This document shows positions 42,345 to 53,732 of a stretch of 64,000 bases of DNA, one piece after another. Source of the stretch: Pogonophryne albipinna (taxonomy: Eukaryota > Chordata > Actinopteri > Perciformes > Artedidraconidae); NCBI GenBank assembly GCA_028583405.1, contig CM053249.1, forward strand, positions 35,292,628 through 35,356,627, written 5' to 3'. Each line of letters opens with the position of its first letter. Position 1 is the first letter of the stretch. The notes below the pieces were generated by a model, which made no database searches, was not told the origin of the DNA, and worked only from the letters and a program-made list of their open reading frames with translations. Made by a program: the position numbers and the translations under genes.

Positions 42345-43005
42345 ATTCAAATACAATGCCAATGTTATCTGTAACAATAACTGTTACATGTCGAAAAATG
42401 TAATCAGTAACCTCATGTGAGTATCACAATATTAAAATAATGTATCCTGATTACTTGATGCCACTTTTTATTACCTCAATATCAAGGGCAAGGCAAATAA
42501 AAACAAGAGAAAATAATAGTAAGATGTTTTTGACTTACTGTAAGTGCATGTAACAATGTGACCTATATACTACATGTGTGATATTTCATATCGTAACAGT
42601 AAGACTGTACACATGCTGTTAAATCATCGTGTTTAATAAATCAGGTGTTCACGTACTGCATAAAATTAAATGTATTTTTAAAAATAAAGAGGAATTAAAG
42701 TAGCCTAAATATAAACCATAAAGAAAATGTCATTCAGACTAGTAATCTATCCTTATTTAAAACGTTACAGTAATCTAATTACTTATTTCATTACATGTAA
42801 TTGTAATTTTACAACGGGCGCCGTTCAAAAATGGCAGCACGCTGCTCCTAACACTAGGATGGGTCAAATGCAGAGAAACAATTTCCCCACGGGATTAATA
42901 AAGTATATCAAAATTTAAAAAAAATCAAATGGAATGCAGTTCAATTTATTTTGTATCCTGATTACATAATCTCGCTACCTATAATCCGTTACCCCCCCAA
43001 GCCTG
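42345..43005. mobile_element. hAT element of the cagggttgggt...taacgg type, right end
   Basis: The right end is ataatccgttacccccccaa, then gcctg, matching the inverted terminus of the family at 29359. The interior repeats 'gttac' and 'aatcagtaacc' words. A LINE tail (aatttccccacgggattaat, then aaagtatatc) is inserted at about 42855-42915. The left end is unclear. Confidence 0.55.
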
Positions 43006-44170
43006 TGTTTAGCATGCCATGTTTAGTTCCCACACTGAGCCAGTGAAAGGAATGACTGTCACTATTCACAGGTCTGATGGGAGTCGGAATAAGGTAAGGT
43101 AATAGGAAGTGTAAAGGGCTCATTGATGAAGATGAAGATGATAAGAATACCAAATGTAATGTATTCTATGGAGATGTCCTGCTGTGCAGGTGATGAGCAT
43201 ATGGACATCGCTCACCACGAGAGAAACAGCTATTAATAAACGGCATGCTATGTGAGGGTTCATCTGGGGGGCAGCAGAGCGTCCTGGTGCTTCCTGTGTC
43301 AGGAGGCCGACTTCCTGCTGAAGCGTGTCCTTCAGGAAGAGGCTGAAGCCCTCTGAAGCACTGAAACACATTCTGAGGCGAGACGCAGGATTCTAGTCTG
43401 TTCACCAGAGCTGGAGGAAGTACTTAGATCCTTTACTGAGGTAAAGTAGAAATCATTTGGTCTGAAAACACTTTATTCCAAGTCCTGAATTCAAAATGTA
43501 GAATAGAAATATTGCCAGCTAAATCTACGTAAAGCATCAAAAGTAAAAGTAACTATTATGCACCATTTTGAAAGTATTATATTATTATGGAATATTACAT
43601 TATTCCTTCTTTGATTGCTTACAAAATATGTATGAACATTTACATTTTGTAGTTTGTTAATATTGACAATTCTAGTTTTTGTTTTTTTATATATATATTT
43701 GTAGTAACTTAGTAGTAAATTGGTAGCATTATATCAAAGAAAGATCATGTGTTTTATATGTAAACAGTACCTGGTAATTATTAGTGCTAATACATGTAGT
43801 GGAGTAAAGAGTACAATACATGTTCCAAAATGTAAGTACTATTAAATGGAATTATTTAAAGGGGACCTATCATGCAAAATGCACTTTGTGATGTCTTTTA
43901 TACATGAATATGTGTCCCCCCCGGTGCGTCGGGGAACTCACGCAGCGTCAGAAAATAAAACCCTCTCTCTTTTCCTCCGTACCCAAATCTTTTAAAAACG
44001 GGTGTACAACGAGCGGATACAGATTTCCATCCGATCTGACGTCAAATCGGCAGCGGACCCACAGAAAGTTGCTATCAGAAACAATGCCTGACGTGTTTTG
44101 GACGTAATCTCGTCTTTGTTTACATTAGCAAGCCTCGCTAACACTCAGAGCTAACCTGTACTGGAGAGCA

Positions 44171-44700
44171 CATTACATTACATTACATTACATTGCATTT
44201 AGCTGACTCTTTTATACAAAGCGACTTACAATAAGTGCGTTCGACCAACATAATAGAAAATTGAAGAAAACAGAATCATATAAGTACATCAGGTTTCATA
44301 GAGCAAAAACATTTCAAGTGCTACTCAACTGGCTTTAGGTAAGACAGTCCTTTATTAGTATATAAGTGCTTTGTTAATAGTTCTATTGCTCGAAGTGGAG
44401 TCGAAAGAGATGAGTTTTCAGTCTGCGCCGGAAGGTGTGTAAGCTATCTGCTGTCCTGATGTCAATGGGGAGCTCATTCCACCATTTTGGAGCCAGGATA
44501 GCAAACCCACGTGTTTTTGCTGATGGGAACTTGGGTCCCCTTGGCAGCGATGGTGCAGCGAGCCGTTTGGTTGATGCAGAGCGGAGTGCACGTGCTGGGG
44601 TGTACGGTTTAACCATGTCCTGGATGTAGGAAGGGCCAGATCCATTCGCAGCATGGTACGCAAGTACCATTGTCTTGAAGTGGATTGGATGTGGATGGCA
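44171..44700 (-). mobile_element. L2-like LINE fragment with (ATTAC)n tail
   Basis: The left edge is (cattacatta)n, then gcatttagctgactctttta and tacaaagcgacttacaataa, the well-known 3' end of teleost L2-like LINEs in minus orientation. The coding part is at 44383-44703. Confidence 0.85.
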
Positions 44701-44703
44701 CAT
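44383..44703 (-). pseudogene. LINE reverse-transcriptase C-terminus (L2-like)
   Basis: It reads HFKTMVLAYHAANGSGPSYI, then MVKPYTPARALRSASTKRLA and FAILAPKWWNELPIDIRTAD. These are the last conserved blocks of L2-type ORF2, followed by a natural stop. About 106 codons are open. The upstream enzyme domains are absent. Confidence 0.8.
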
Positions 44704-45379
44704 GTGTTTAAAAAGCAGGAAATAAAAAAGGAACTCACCTTGTGATAAACCCGCAAGAGAAAAAGCATTTGTGCTCCATACTGTTTCAAAAATAATCCTT
44801 GATGTGGTTTAGAACAGGATGGCGTTTTATCACAGCAGAATTGAACTTTATCTCCGGTAGAATTCTGATCAGGCATTAGCTCCGCCTCCTCTTTTTTTTT
44901 TTTTCAAGCTAAGGACCCAAAATCCGCGTTTCTCTAACAGGGCTGCAAAAGAGGGGTATGAGCAGTATGAGGCATGGCTACAACGGGGGAACTGTTTCGT
45001 ATTTTAAGCAAAAAACTTCAGACATGTTTTGTATAGGTTAGGCCCTACAATATATTTTCCAATATAGCATGATAAGTCCACTTTAATGTAAAGTACAAGT
45101 ATGACAAAATAGTACTTAAGTACAGTACTTGAGTAAATGTACCTAGTTACTCGTCACCTCTGCTGTTCACAGTTCCTCTGAGTAGAAAGCCAGGCGACCC
45201 CGCGCTCAGTGGAAACACTTCCTGTATTAAACACTTTCAGATCTCAAAACTAATCTTAATGATGTTTTATTCATATTGCTTTTAATCGAACCACCATTCC
45301 ACTTAAGTGCGCATAACAAGGCCTCAAGGTGTGTCATCATAAGAAGACATTGAAGTGAATTCCATGTGTGGTCTCCTTT

Positions 45380-45656
45380 TCTGAATCCCTGTGTTCCACA
45401 TACAGGGCTGTGAGATAAACCACAGCGAGCAGAGAGGAACGTTTCAGATGTCTGAAAGAAGCAGCAGCTCGCCGTGCGCTCTGCCCTCGATGCCAGCGCC
45501 CGCTTCATCCCACTTTCCATGTAAACTGCTAGCTGCACTCTGATGCCTCTGATAGGCCGTAATTAAATGAGCGGGGCTGGTTCTCTGCCCTGTAAAGCAG
45601 CTCTCCTGGGCCCCATACTACATGGAAACTCAGCTTTGAGGATGCTGCAGCCCTCA
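45380..45656. promoter_or_regulatory. Repeat-poor block, possible conserved non-coding element
   Basis: It contains aggccgtaattaaatgagcg, with a homeodomain-type TAATTA core, and a GC-balanced neighbourhood with no repeat ends. It is followed directly by a TG microsatellite. Only a genome alignment can show conservation. Confidence 0.22.
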
Positions 45657-45713
45657 ATGTGTGTGTGTGTGTGTGTGTCTGTGTGTCTGTGTGTGTGTGT
45701 GTGTCTGTGTGTT
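45657..45713 (+). repeat. TG-rich microsatellite
   Basis: It consists of (tg)n with tctgtgtgtc interruptions, so it is an imperfect repeat. Confidence 0.9.
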
Positions 45714-46091
45714 TGGGTACTTGTACATGGAAATGCCGGATTTGGGGAATACACTTAACGGATCTTTTAACCCCAATATTTTCTTCCACAAATGTATGCG
45801 TATGATGATCTGTGTTCGAGATGTGGGTCTGATATTAATAATGTATTTATCTGAAGGAAAAAAAACATCAGCGCATTCATCTGGGAAAAGATTGAAAATG
45901 TCTTGTGGCTTTCAGATGATTTCAGGACACCTACTTAGGAAATATTTATAGACTTTTCAAATGTTTCATTATAATCAATATTACATTAAAACTGGAAAAG
46001 GATTAGGAAAGCCTAATCATAAGGATGTGCAATCAAATGAGTGTATTTAATCTGTAAATAAAGATCAATATCACATACAGTAATGACTCTG

Positions 46092-46547
46092 TTAAAGGTG
46101 GGGTAGGTAAGTTTCAGAAACCGGCTCGAGTGCACTAAAATTTGAAAGTACACAGCCGAAAAGAATCCGCCCCTTCCTTCAGACTACCTTACAGAGCACC
46201 TCCTCCAACACACATGAACGCGCACATGACGTCAGCAGACTGGTGAAAGTGGCCGCCTGTTGCTGGCGAGTCATTGAAGTACTGCTGCAATGCACGCCCA
46301 ATGACGGCACGCCCAATGAGGGCACGAGATACATTTGTGCGTGCACGAGATGGAAGGCTGACAGACAGGACGGCAATCGGCTGTACTTTTTACAGCACTA
46401 CGGCTTCCACAGATGACATTTTTTTATGGATTTTTTGTCAAAGCACTTCAGATATTCATTGCTATCGGGATGTTAAGAGCATTCCATGGAATATAATAAA
46501 AAGTGTATCTCGAGCCGGTTTCTGAAACTTACCTACCCCACCTTTAA
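46092..46547. mobile_element. TTAA element family C with 39-bp perfect inverted repeats
   Basis: The first 39 bases (46092-46130, starting ttaaaggtggggtaggtaag) are the exact reverse complement of the last 39 (46509-46547). TTAA lies at each edge. The 456-bp unit has no transposase. Perfect ends of this length in a non-coding element suggest a recent insertion. Confidence 0.9.
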
Positions 46548-47129
46548 GTGCAGCGCTGGAGCATGATGTTGATAGCTTAGCATAAATAGTGAGGCTAGCT
46601 GCTTTCCCTGCTTTCAAATAAATACATCAAAAAGATAAAAGGGAACTCACTCACACCCATTAAAAAGTTATATTTTTAGAAATGTTTCTCTAGTTTGTTT
46701 TCATGTTCTTTCAAAGGTAAAATGTAATGTGGTGCAATAAACAATGTAAAATAAAATACTGTTTATTGTTAGACGGGAACTTTTTGTGATTTGTAATTTG
46801 TGTAATTTGTATTTCTAATATTTTATGCATGCCTCTTAATTAATATTTTGGTGGGTGCCCCTGTGTTTTATAAAAAATCCTAATGTTCCAAAAAGGAGCA
46901 TATTTGTAACTTCATGTTGGTGGGAATCACAGCTGTGAGAGGGCAGCGTTGCAGGCTTTCAAACGGAACCAGGAGCTGAGAGAGGAAGTCAGTCAGTTGT
47001 TACTACAAGCCTCTCCTCTCCATTACAGTCATCTGAGACCTTGGTAATGACATTTTAGTGCAGCTTTAAGATGATTTCAGGAGCTACAGTTCATCAGAGA
47101 TCATGATCAAGTAAAGGAGCAGCTGTTAC
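46548..47129 (+). other. Intergenic, possible old SINE
   Basis: The words gatagcttagcataaa and gaggctagctgctttccctg at 46570-46610 resemble a common teleost retroposon. The rest is AT-rich with no gene. Confidence 0.35.
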
Positions 47130-47158
47130 CCCTCCTCCTCCTCCTCCTCCTCCTCCTC
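47130..47158 (+). repeat. (CCT)n microsatellite
   Basis: About nine CCT units in a pyrimidine-rich stretch. Confidence 0.9.
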
Positions 47159-47424
47159 TCACTACAAACTCCAAGTCTTTATCTATCGCCTTCAAACGCT
47201 CCTCTGCCATTGTGATGGGTGGAGAGATGGACGGATGGAGGAGGAGGCAGCCAGGCTCAGGTTTCCCTCCACCTCCTTTCTCCTGACACAACCCTGCCAC
47301 CTCGCCTCACCCCACGCCCTTTCTCACCCTCCCCCTGCCCCTTACTCGCCCTCTCTCACCATTATGTCCTCATCCTAGCTCGCCCTGCCCTCCAGAATGG
47401 CTTTGCGGAGGAATGGCAGCAGAG

Positions 47425-47448
47425 GGAGAGAGAGAGAGAGAGAGAGAG
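47425..47448 (+). repeat. (GA)n microsatellite
   Basis: About 12 GA units at the left edge of the repeat-poor block at 47449-47670. Confidence 0.9.
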
Positions 47449-48594
47449 GGGAAGTGACTGGCCCCCGTCCATCTGTCGCGACTCCAGGATCAAATAATAG
47501 GATTCTGTCTGAGAATAGCAGATAATTGCAGTCTGTATTCTGCTCTCTAAGTGTATGATATTAACCCCGCGCTCCCCAGCAGCCCCACAGTAAAAGGCAG
47601 ATGGTTCTCTGTTTTGATATCCGAGCCAGCTAGAGGGAGGTCAGAGGTCAAGTTGAAGTTCAAACCCAAAGGAGTGCAGTTTCTCTCCCTGCTTTAACCC
47701 CCTGACCCCAGAGTCCCCTCCCCTCTCCCTTTTTCTCCCATGCTGCTGAGAATATGGATGTCATTCAAAAAAAGACATTCCCTAAGACCTCTGCCGCCCC
47801 GCGGAAGTGAGAGGCAGGTAGCTTTAGCCCAGCGCTAACCCACGCAGAGCGCCATGCACATGTGTCGGGGGGTTAGGGGCAAAGGTGTGGGGGGGCCCAG
47901 AGAGGGGGGTCTGGATTAGGCTAGAGATTCAATCATGGGGATGCACGGTGTGGCAGAGGTCATCACAGCGGAGCAGTTAGGGAGAGGGACATTCAAATAC
48001 ACACCCATGTTTTAGATTTCCTGTTGACCTGTGAGAGCAGGACGGGGCATGGTGCTGAAACAGGACACTCAAAGTCACAGAGGACGGACGTAACGGGCAG
48101 GATTTCATCCGTCTGGCTGTCTGAGTTAAACATTATTTTAACTTGGTCATTTCCTGACTAGATTGCGATAGAAGTTTCCAACACGTGGTTAATGTTGTAT
48201 ATTTAAGCAAAATAAAGAATCAAGAAAAAGAAAACAAATTCTAAAGGGTCAAGCTTTGGCCTAAATATTATTTTTAACTATATTTGCATGACAGACTTGA
48301 CTGAAAAAAATTGAATAAAACACACAGATGGGATATGTTGAAATAACCTCGTACACTAAAATCTTTAGCTTTAAACAGCACTATACCTGATCACATAGAC
48401 ACAATAACAGACATTAGTTTAATGTCCCCTGTTATGAAGTCATATCAATCCAGAAGGATCATCATCATGCACAATTTTATAGTCATAAATATAGAAAGGA
48501 CTTGGCCTTACGGGAGGGGGGGCAGTAAATGAGTAGGGACGTAGAAAGTGAACAGTGTGGTCACCGCAGTGCGCGTACAGACAGTACAGTCAGC
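47449..48594. promoter_or_regulatory. Repeat-poor block, possible conserved non-coding element
   Basis: The part at 47449-47670 (for example caggatcaaataataggatt, then gagaatagcagataattgca) has balanced composition and no transposon ends. From about 48120 it becomes AT-rich. No coding potential was seen. Confidence 0.22.
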
Positions 48595-49108
48595 CAGTGG
48601 TGAACCGTCAGGGCCTTCAAGGTATTCCCTGAAGCACTCAGATAAAACAAACAAAAGATCGATTTAATTATACAAATAACATTTTGTAAAATGTATATAA
48701 AATGAATAAATGAGAATCGTATCTGTGTCGTTGATCTGTAATATTACAGTGTTACGTTGATTTGTTTGTCCTTCTCGGACCATGCCCTACGCATTTCAGT
48801 GGTTTGTGTTAGAAAAACGTTTCGTCTCATTGGGAAAGAAAGAGGTGAAATGTGCTAACGTGACGGCCAGCTTGGTGTTGGTGCCGTGTGTTGTGCGAGA
48901 CCAGAGATGATCATTGAGCGGTTTCACACAACAAAAAGTCTTACTTCACAGTTTTACGACAATATATATTTTTCTTGACTTGCAAACGTATCCTTTAAAT
49001 TGACAAACATCATATGTGTAATTCATGGCACAATTCAAATGGGATCGAAAGATAAGGGGTGTGTGTGTCTACAGAAGGTCCAGTTGTGATAGACACGGTT
49101 CGCCACTG
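48595..49108. mobile_element. hAT-like element with cagtggtgaaccgt ends
   Basis: The left end cagtggtgaaccgt is matched by the inverted right end cagtggcgaaccgt (tail acggttcgccactg). No 8-bp duplication is visible, because the right flank is the minisatellite. Inside, 48829-49054 is the same sequence as the right arm of the fold-back at 24617-24850. Confidence 0.65.
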
Positions 49109-49490
49109 GTGTGGACTGGTAGCTGGAGTGGACTGGTAGCTGGTGTGGACTGGTAGCTGGAGTGGACTGGTAGCTGGAGTGGACTGGTAGCTGGAGTGGA
49201 CTGGTAGCTGGTGTGGACTGGTAGCTGGTGTGGACTGGTAGCTGGTGTGGACTGGTAGCTGGTGTGGACTGGTAGCTGGTGTGGACTGGTAGCTGGTGTG
49301 GACTGGTAGCTGGTGTGGACTGGTAGCTGGAGTGGACTGGTAGCTGGTGTGGACTGGTAGCTGGAGTGGACTGGTAGCTGGAGTGGACTGGTAGCTGGAG
49401 TGGACTGGTAGCTGGTGTGGACTGGTAGCTGGAGTGGACTGGTAGCTGGAGTGGACTGGTAGCTGGTGTGGACTGGTAGCTGAAGTGGTG
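49105..49490 (+). repeat. 18-bp minisatellite, about 22 units of two types
   Basis: The unit is gtggactggtagctggtg or ...ggag. Reading the variable base (T or A) along the array gives T A T A A A T T T T T T T A T A A A T A A T. The last unit is altered (ctgaagtggtgcc). Open frames on the minus strand encode SYQSTPAT-like repeats and are not a gene. Confidence 0.95.
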
Positions 49491-50231
49491 CCAGTTCATG
49501 AAATGCATGTGTGAAATGTTTGGCCTTGTGTATAAATCTTGCTTCATGATGTGTATTTGTACTGTACACACTCACAGAGGGAAAACGGACTTTCCTTTTG
49601 GTTAATAATGCATGTCTTCTTGTCTTCATTTGATGCTGTGGACGGGCATTTACAAGAGAACTGATGTTGTTTTACAACACCTGACGTCTTTGAAAGTCTA
49701 ACTAAACTGAGTCTGTGTCTGAACTGTAGGCAACAGTTTTATGAAGTGTGCCCGTATGATGAATGAGGAGCATGTTGAGTAAAATGAGGTACAAGTGTGA
49801 GTTCATCTGTGGATGATCCCTCATCAGTGCTCCTCTCCGCCCTGCAGACGGAGGCTCCGCCCCCCAGAGGACAGGAAGCAGCGGGCCCCCCTCCAGCCTG
49901 CTCCACACAGCAGATGAGAAACACGGACTGGAAGAATGGCTCATGTAGAAATCCAGCCATCTCATCAGCCAAGATCCCAGCAGGGGGGCGTACTGAGGAG
50001 AGCCTTCCTCACTAATTAGACCCAGACCACTTGTCCAAATGTAGTTTTAATGCTGGGTATGATCACTAACAAGTACTGACACACTGACACGACTGCCATG
50101 TTTCCTCCTCCATATTTTACAATAAAGTCCTAAAACAATCATTTATGGGGGTCCATCAGTTTCATGATTCACATAGTAAATCCAGCATAATTTCACACAA
50201 TCATTTTTACACCACTAATTCCATCAGCACA
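49491..50231 (+). other. Intergenic, nothing recognised
   Basis: Short frames at 49702-49972 (minus) and 49797-50015 (plus) overlap antiparallel in a GC-richer patch and match no family. No repeat ends were seen. Confidence 0.45.
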
Positions 50232-50330
50232 CAGAGGTGGGAAGTAACTAAGTATATTTACTCAAGTACTGTACTGAACTACAATTTCCATGTAATGCTA
50301 CTTTATGCTTCTTCTCCAATGCATTCTTAG
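50232..50330. mobile_element. MITE fragment of the 45-561 family, left end
   Basis: It starts cagaggtgggaagtaactaa, then tttactcaagtactgtact, and is cut off after about 100 bp. Confidence 0.55.
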
Positions 50331-51119
50331 AACATATTTCTGTGTACTTGTAAGATCCATGCTGCATTTGTCTCTGAAACATGATTTGTTAGCAAACTGT
50401 AATGTGTTTGTTTGATAGATATGTTTTGTATAGCTTGGATAGTGTTGTGTATTTGCAAACCACACTGTGTTAGTGAGTGGATCACAAGGTGTTTGTAATA
50501 CAGACTTATGGCAGGATATTAGCTCTATAAACAGCTTTCCTGGACATCAGAGGCAGAATTCCCTCAGCCGGGGAAGGGAGTTCGGAAGCACACATTCCAT
50601 AAAAAAAGAATTGCCAGGAAGTAGGAAATTCACAGTAGTAATAAACGTAGTTCAGTGATGATTCCTCACTTCCTCTCTTTGTTCCCACTCTGCCTGGAGA
50701 TGGAGCCAGAGGAAGAGGGTGGAGGAGAGCAGGGATTGGCCTGTCACAGCCAATCATTTACTAATAAAGGTTAAATAGAGTATATTGTAATCCAATTACA
50801 ACTGGCACAATGTCACAATGACGGAGCCCCTCCCTGTCATTTAAGCATAATGATACACCCCATTACTCTGCAGATATTAGGAAGCAAACTAGCTGTAAAC
50901 TAGCTGGTTTCTGATAGCCTTAGTCATAAGCAAGCAGACATCATTTTATAGCAACAGGTGATTTGGACTTAATCCCTCTGATCATGAATCTGAACACTTG
51001 TGCCTGATCCCCTCCCCGTAATCTGATGAGTAAGCATTCTGACTGGAAAATGACTAACAGATCAAACAAGCCAGCGGGCTCGAGAAGCCCTGTCTCAAAA
51101 TCAAGTATCAACACTTTAT
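50331..51119 (+). other. Intergenic, nothing recognised
   Basis: No gene, repeat boundary or structured signal was identified. Confidence 0.45.
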
Positions 51120-51390
51120 TTAAAGGGGACCTATCATGCAAAATGCACTTTGTGATGTCTTTTATACATGAATATGTGTCCCCGGTGCGTCGGGGAACTC
51201 ACGCAGCGTCAGAAAATAAAACCCTCTCTCTTTTCCTCCGTACCCAAATCTTTTAAAAACGGGTGTACAACGAGCGGATACAGATTTCCATCCGAACTGA
51301 CGTCGGCGGACCCACAGAAAGTTGCTATCAGAAACAATGCCTGACGTGTTTTGGACGTAATCTCGTCTTTGTTTACATTAGCAAGCCTCG
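51120..51390 (+). mobile_element. TTAA element family A, left part
   Basis: It is close to 43856-44150 for about 270 bp (ttaaaggggacctatcatgc, then cagcgtcagaaaataaaacc) and stops at aagcctcgcaga. The close match suggests both are recent. Confidence 0.75.
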
Positions 51391-51899
51391 CAGAGAACAC
51401 ATGTCACTGTGTGTGCTGTGTGCTCTGCATGTGTGACCATTAAAGAGGGTTTCATCTTCTCTGGGCCCTCAGTGACATCACTGACAGATCCACACGATAC
51501 GTTAATAAGATATAAAAACTATCTTCACTGTCCTGGTTTCTGTTAGAAATGTTTTAAATACACTTCTCCTCAGAGTGAGAGTGTATGACTTGTATGACTC
51601 AAAACTTAAGTTAGTAATGATGAGGACTTCAGTTTCTTGATCCAGGTCCTGACAGTCATATGTCAGACTTCACCAAAGTAAACTCTCAGTGGTGGGACTG
51701 GCCTCTGATCGTCCCAAAACATCCTAAATACTGCAGTTTGATGTACAACATAATAGACGTGCCTCGAATGCACCGGCATGCAGAATGAAAGCAGCGTGCT
51801 CATCATTCAGACTGAGCGGAGATGGAATGCTCTCCCCCAGCAGCAAATCAGAAAGAAGCTGCAGGTTAATCTGCCTCTCACACACAACGCTCCACACCC

Positions 51900-52460
51900 C
51901 TCCACTCATATCAGCAATCTAAAATTTCACTTACATTCCAATTGAATACAAGCTATCATCGCAGGCCGGCTTTATCTGCTGTGATATATCCTCTCCGGCT
52001 GGGGGGTGTTTGTGTTTATGGCTTTGCAGGGAAAGAGATAAATGACCTCCCGTTTTTATTTGGTTTTAATGAAGTAGGGACCGAGGGAGTCCCTAGCATC
52101 TCCTTGTCTCCCCCCCGCCTGTCCTGTCCCTCCACTGTCCTCCCCCTGCTACAGCCCCCCCCCCCCCCACACTCAACCGCTGCTTTTCCCGGTGTGTGAC
52201 CTAAATGCAGGACAGATGACAAAGGACACAGGTTGGAAAATAAACTCTGGAGGTGTGAAGTGGATGAGGCGCCAGGCGGAAACTTGTTAACCCGAGCAGT
52301 CTCGCAGGCTAAGAGGAGATCCCCTGGGGGGGGGGGGGGGCGAGGTCGGGGGAGGGGGCTGCGCGGGACGAAAACATTATATTTGGTCACCACAAATGGC
52401 TGTGCTGGCTCCACGTTAATTGGACACTCGGGCTCCCAATTAAGGCCATGGCTCAAAAGG
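51900..52460. promoter_or_regulatory. Repeat-poor block with paired homeodomain-type sites
   Basis: The stretch at 52370-52460 contains cacgttaattggacactcgg and gctcccaattaaggccatgg: two TAATTG/CAATTA cores about 25 bp apart in opposite orientation. A G run (52326) and a C run (52157) flank the centre. A conserved enhancer is possible but unproven. Confidence 0.28.
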
Positions 52461-52675
52461 CGACAGGGGACAAAAACAAGGGGAACACACACCGCACAAA
52501 CAAACACACACTCTCTTTGGTTTGCATGGGACTTCCTTATGAGCCTGGTGAGGGGCCTCCTGTGGGAGAAAGGGCATCATACACACATGCAGAACGAACT
52601 AACACACACACATTGACACCACAACATTGACAAATGTGTCGCTGTACAGACAGTTTGTGAGCAGCAGCTCTTAGT

Positions 52676-52678
<3 letters not shown>

Positions 52679-52765
<87 letters not shown>
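52679..52765 (+). repeat. (CA)n microsatellite, 87 bp
   Basis: A pure CA dinucleotide repeat. Reading frames across it are artefacts. Confidence 0.97.
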
Positions 52766-52768
<3 letters not shown>

Positions 52769-53732
52769 AATGTCTCTCCGTACGTCTTACTCTGCTGCCC
52801 TCTTTTTTCACTTGTTCATTCAGCTTAAGTTTTATTCACATACTATATACTGCTAAGGCATTATGCGCAAAACATGTGAGACAAATAGGCATGGAGTTTG
52901 AACAATAATGAATGTTTGATAGGCTTGGAAGTTTACAAATTAATTTGTTGCATTATTATGTGTAGGGTTCAGTGTTTCTACCTTAAGGTGTGTTCAGAAT
53001 AGTACCTGGGTTTGAAGCCAATTTCTTGGTGGCCAAACCACGAAAATACAATTCTTGCTTTGGGACTTGATACCACTGGGCACAAAAGAAATGTGCCTAT
53101 TGACTCACATTGGGAAAGAGACATCTGTAAAGAAGCAAATAATGTTTTTTTTATGTAAATTAACTTTTCATTATGATTACTAAAATAGCCTTTATTTGGC
53201 TCCCACCTCCAGCAATGTGTCCGACAGGTATCAATTCTCTGAACCTTTAATGAGAACATTTAGGCCAACCAACGTCTTGCAGTAATTACCCTCCAGTCTT
53301 TTGCTTATTGTCTCTGTTCTTTCATGAAGAAGATTAATAATTTATTTTTTTGTACTGACTTGTCTTTGAGTTTCAGTTTCATGTTTCACCTACTGCATCG
53401 GGAAATAACACGGAAGCGGTTTTAAGCCATTTGTCAGGTGATTATATTTCTGCTTTGAAATAGTTTAGTATAGCTTTTATTTATGCTGCCTGTCGTTGTC
53501 TTGATGGCTGGTTTCTCACTTTTCTCTCTTAAAGACCTGCAGCTATTCATACTATTAATAATCCAGTAGTGACAGTTGGAAAATATATGAAATATTTGTG
53601 ACAGTTAATTTCGGAAGGAGTTTGATTAATAAGATCCCTGATGCTAAGTTGAGCAGAATGTTTATTTCCACTGTGTATAACCAGTTGTAAGGGACCCCAC
53701 AATACATTTTTATGTTTATCCAATGTTCTTAA
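52766..53732 (+). other. Intergenic, nothing recognised
   Basis: AT-rich. A 93-codon minus frame at 52978-53259 has no recognisable domain. Confidence 0.45.

Larger units (their letters stand above)
43856..45086 (+). mobile_element. TTAA element family A, complete copy
   Basis: The left end ttaaaggggacctatcatgc is mirrored by gcatgataagtccactttaa, with TTAA at both edges. A LINE fragment (44171-44700) is inserted inside. The remaining sequence has no transposase. Other copies: 7830, 25900, 36236 and 51120. Confidence 0.82.
43406..45162. mobile_element. hAT-type MITE with exact TSD ctgttcac, split by a TTAA element
   Basis: The ends are cagagctggaggaagtactt and the inverted cagaggtgacgagtaactag. 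Exact TSD ctgttcac occurs at 43398-43405 and 45163-45170. Without the insert the element is about 530 bp. The insert (43856-45086) is flanked by TTAA. Confidence 0.9.

Noticed and set aside
43120..43405. Two overlapping minus-strand frames with Cys/His residues
   Set aside because: Cys and His spacing does not fit a zinc finger, and the frames overlap each other in different registers.
49105..49490. CRISPR-like array
   Set aside because: Units are directly adjacent with no unique spacers, and the genome is eukaryotic.
49035..49629. A repetitive protein of about 180 residues with SYQSTPAT units
   Set aside because: Two frames of the 18-bp minisatellite are both open because 18 is divisible by 3; there is no start context, splice structure or known domain.
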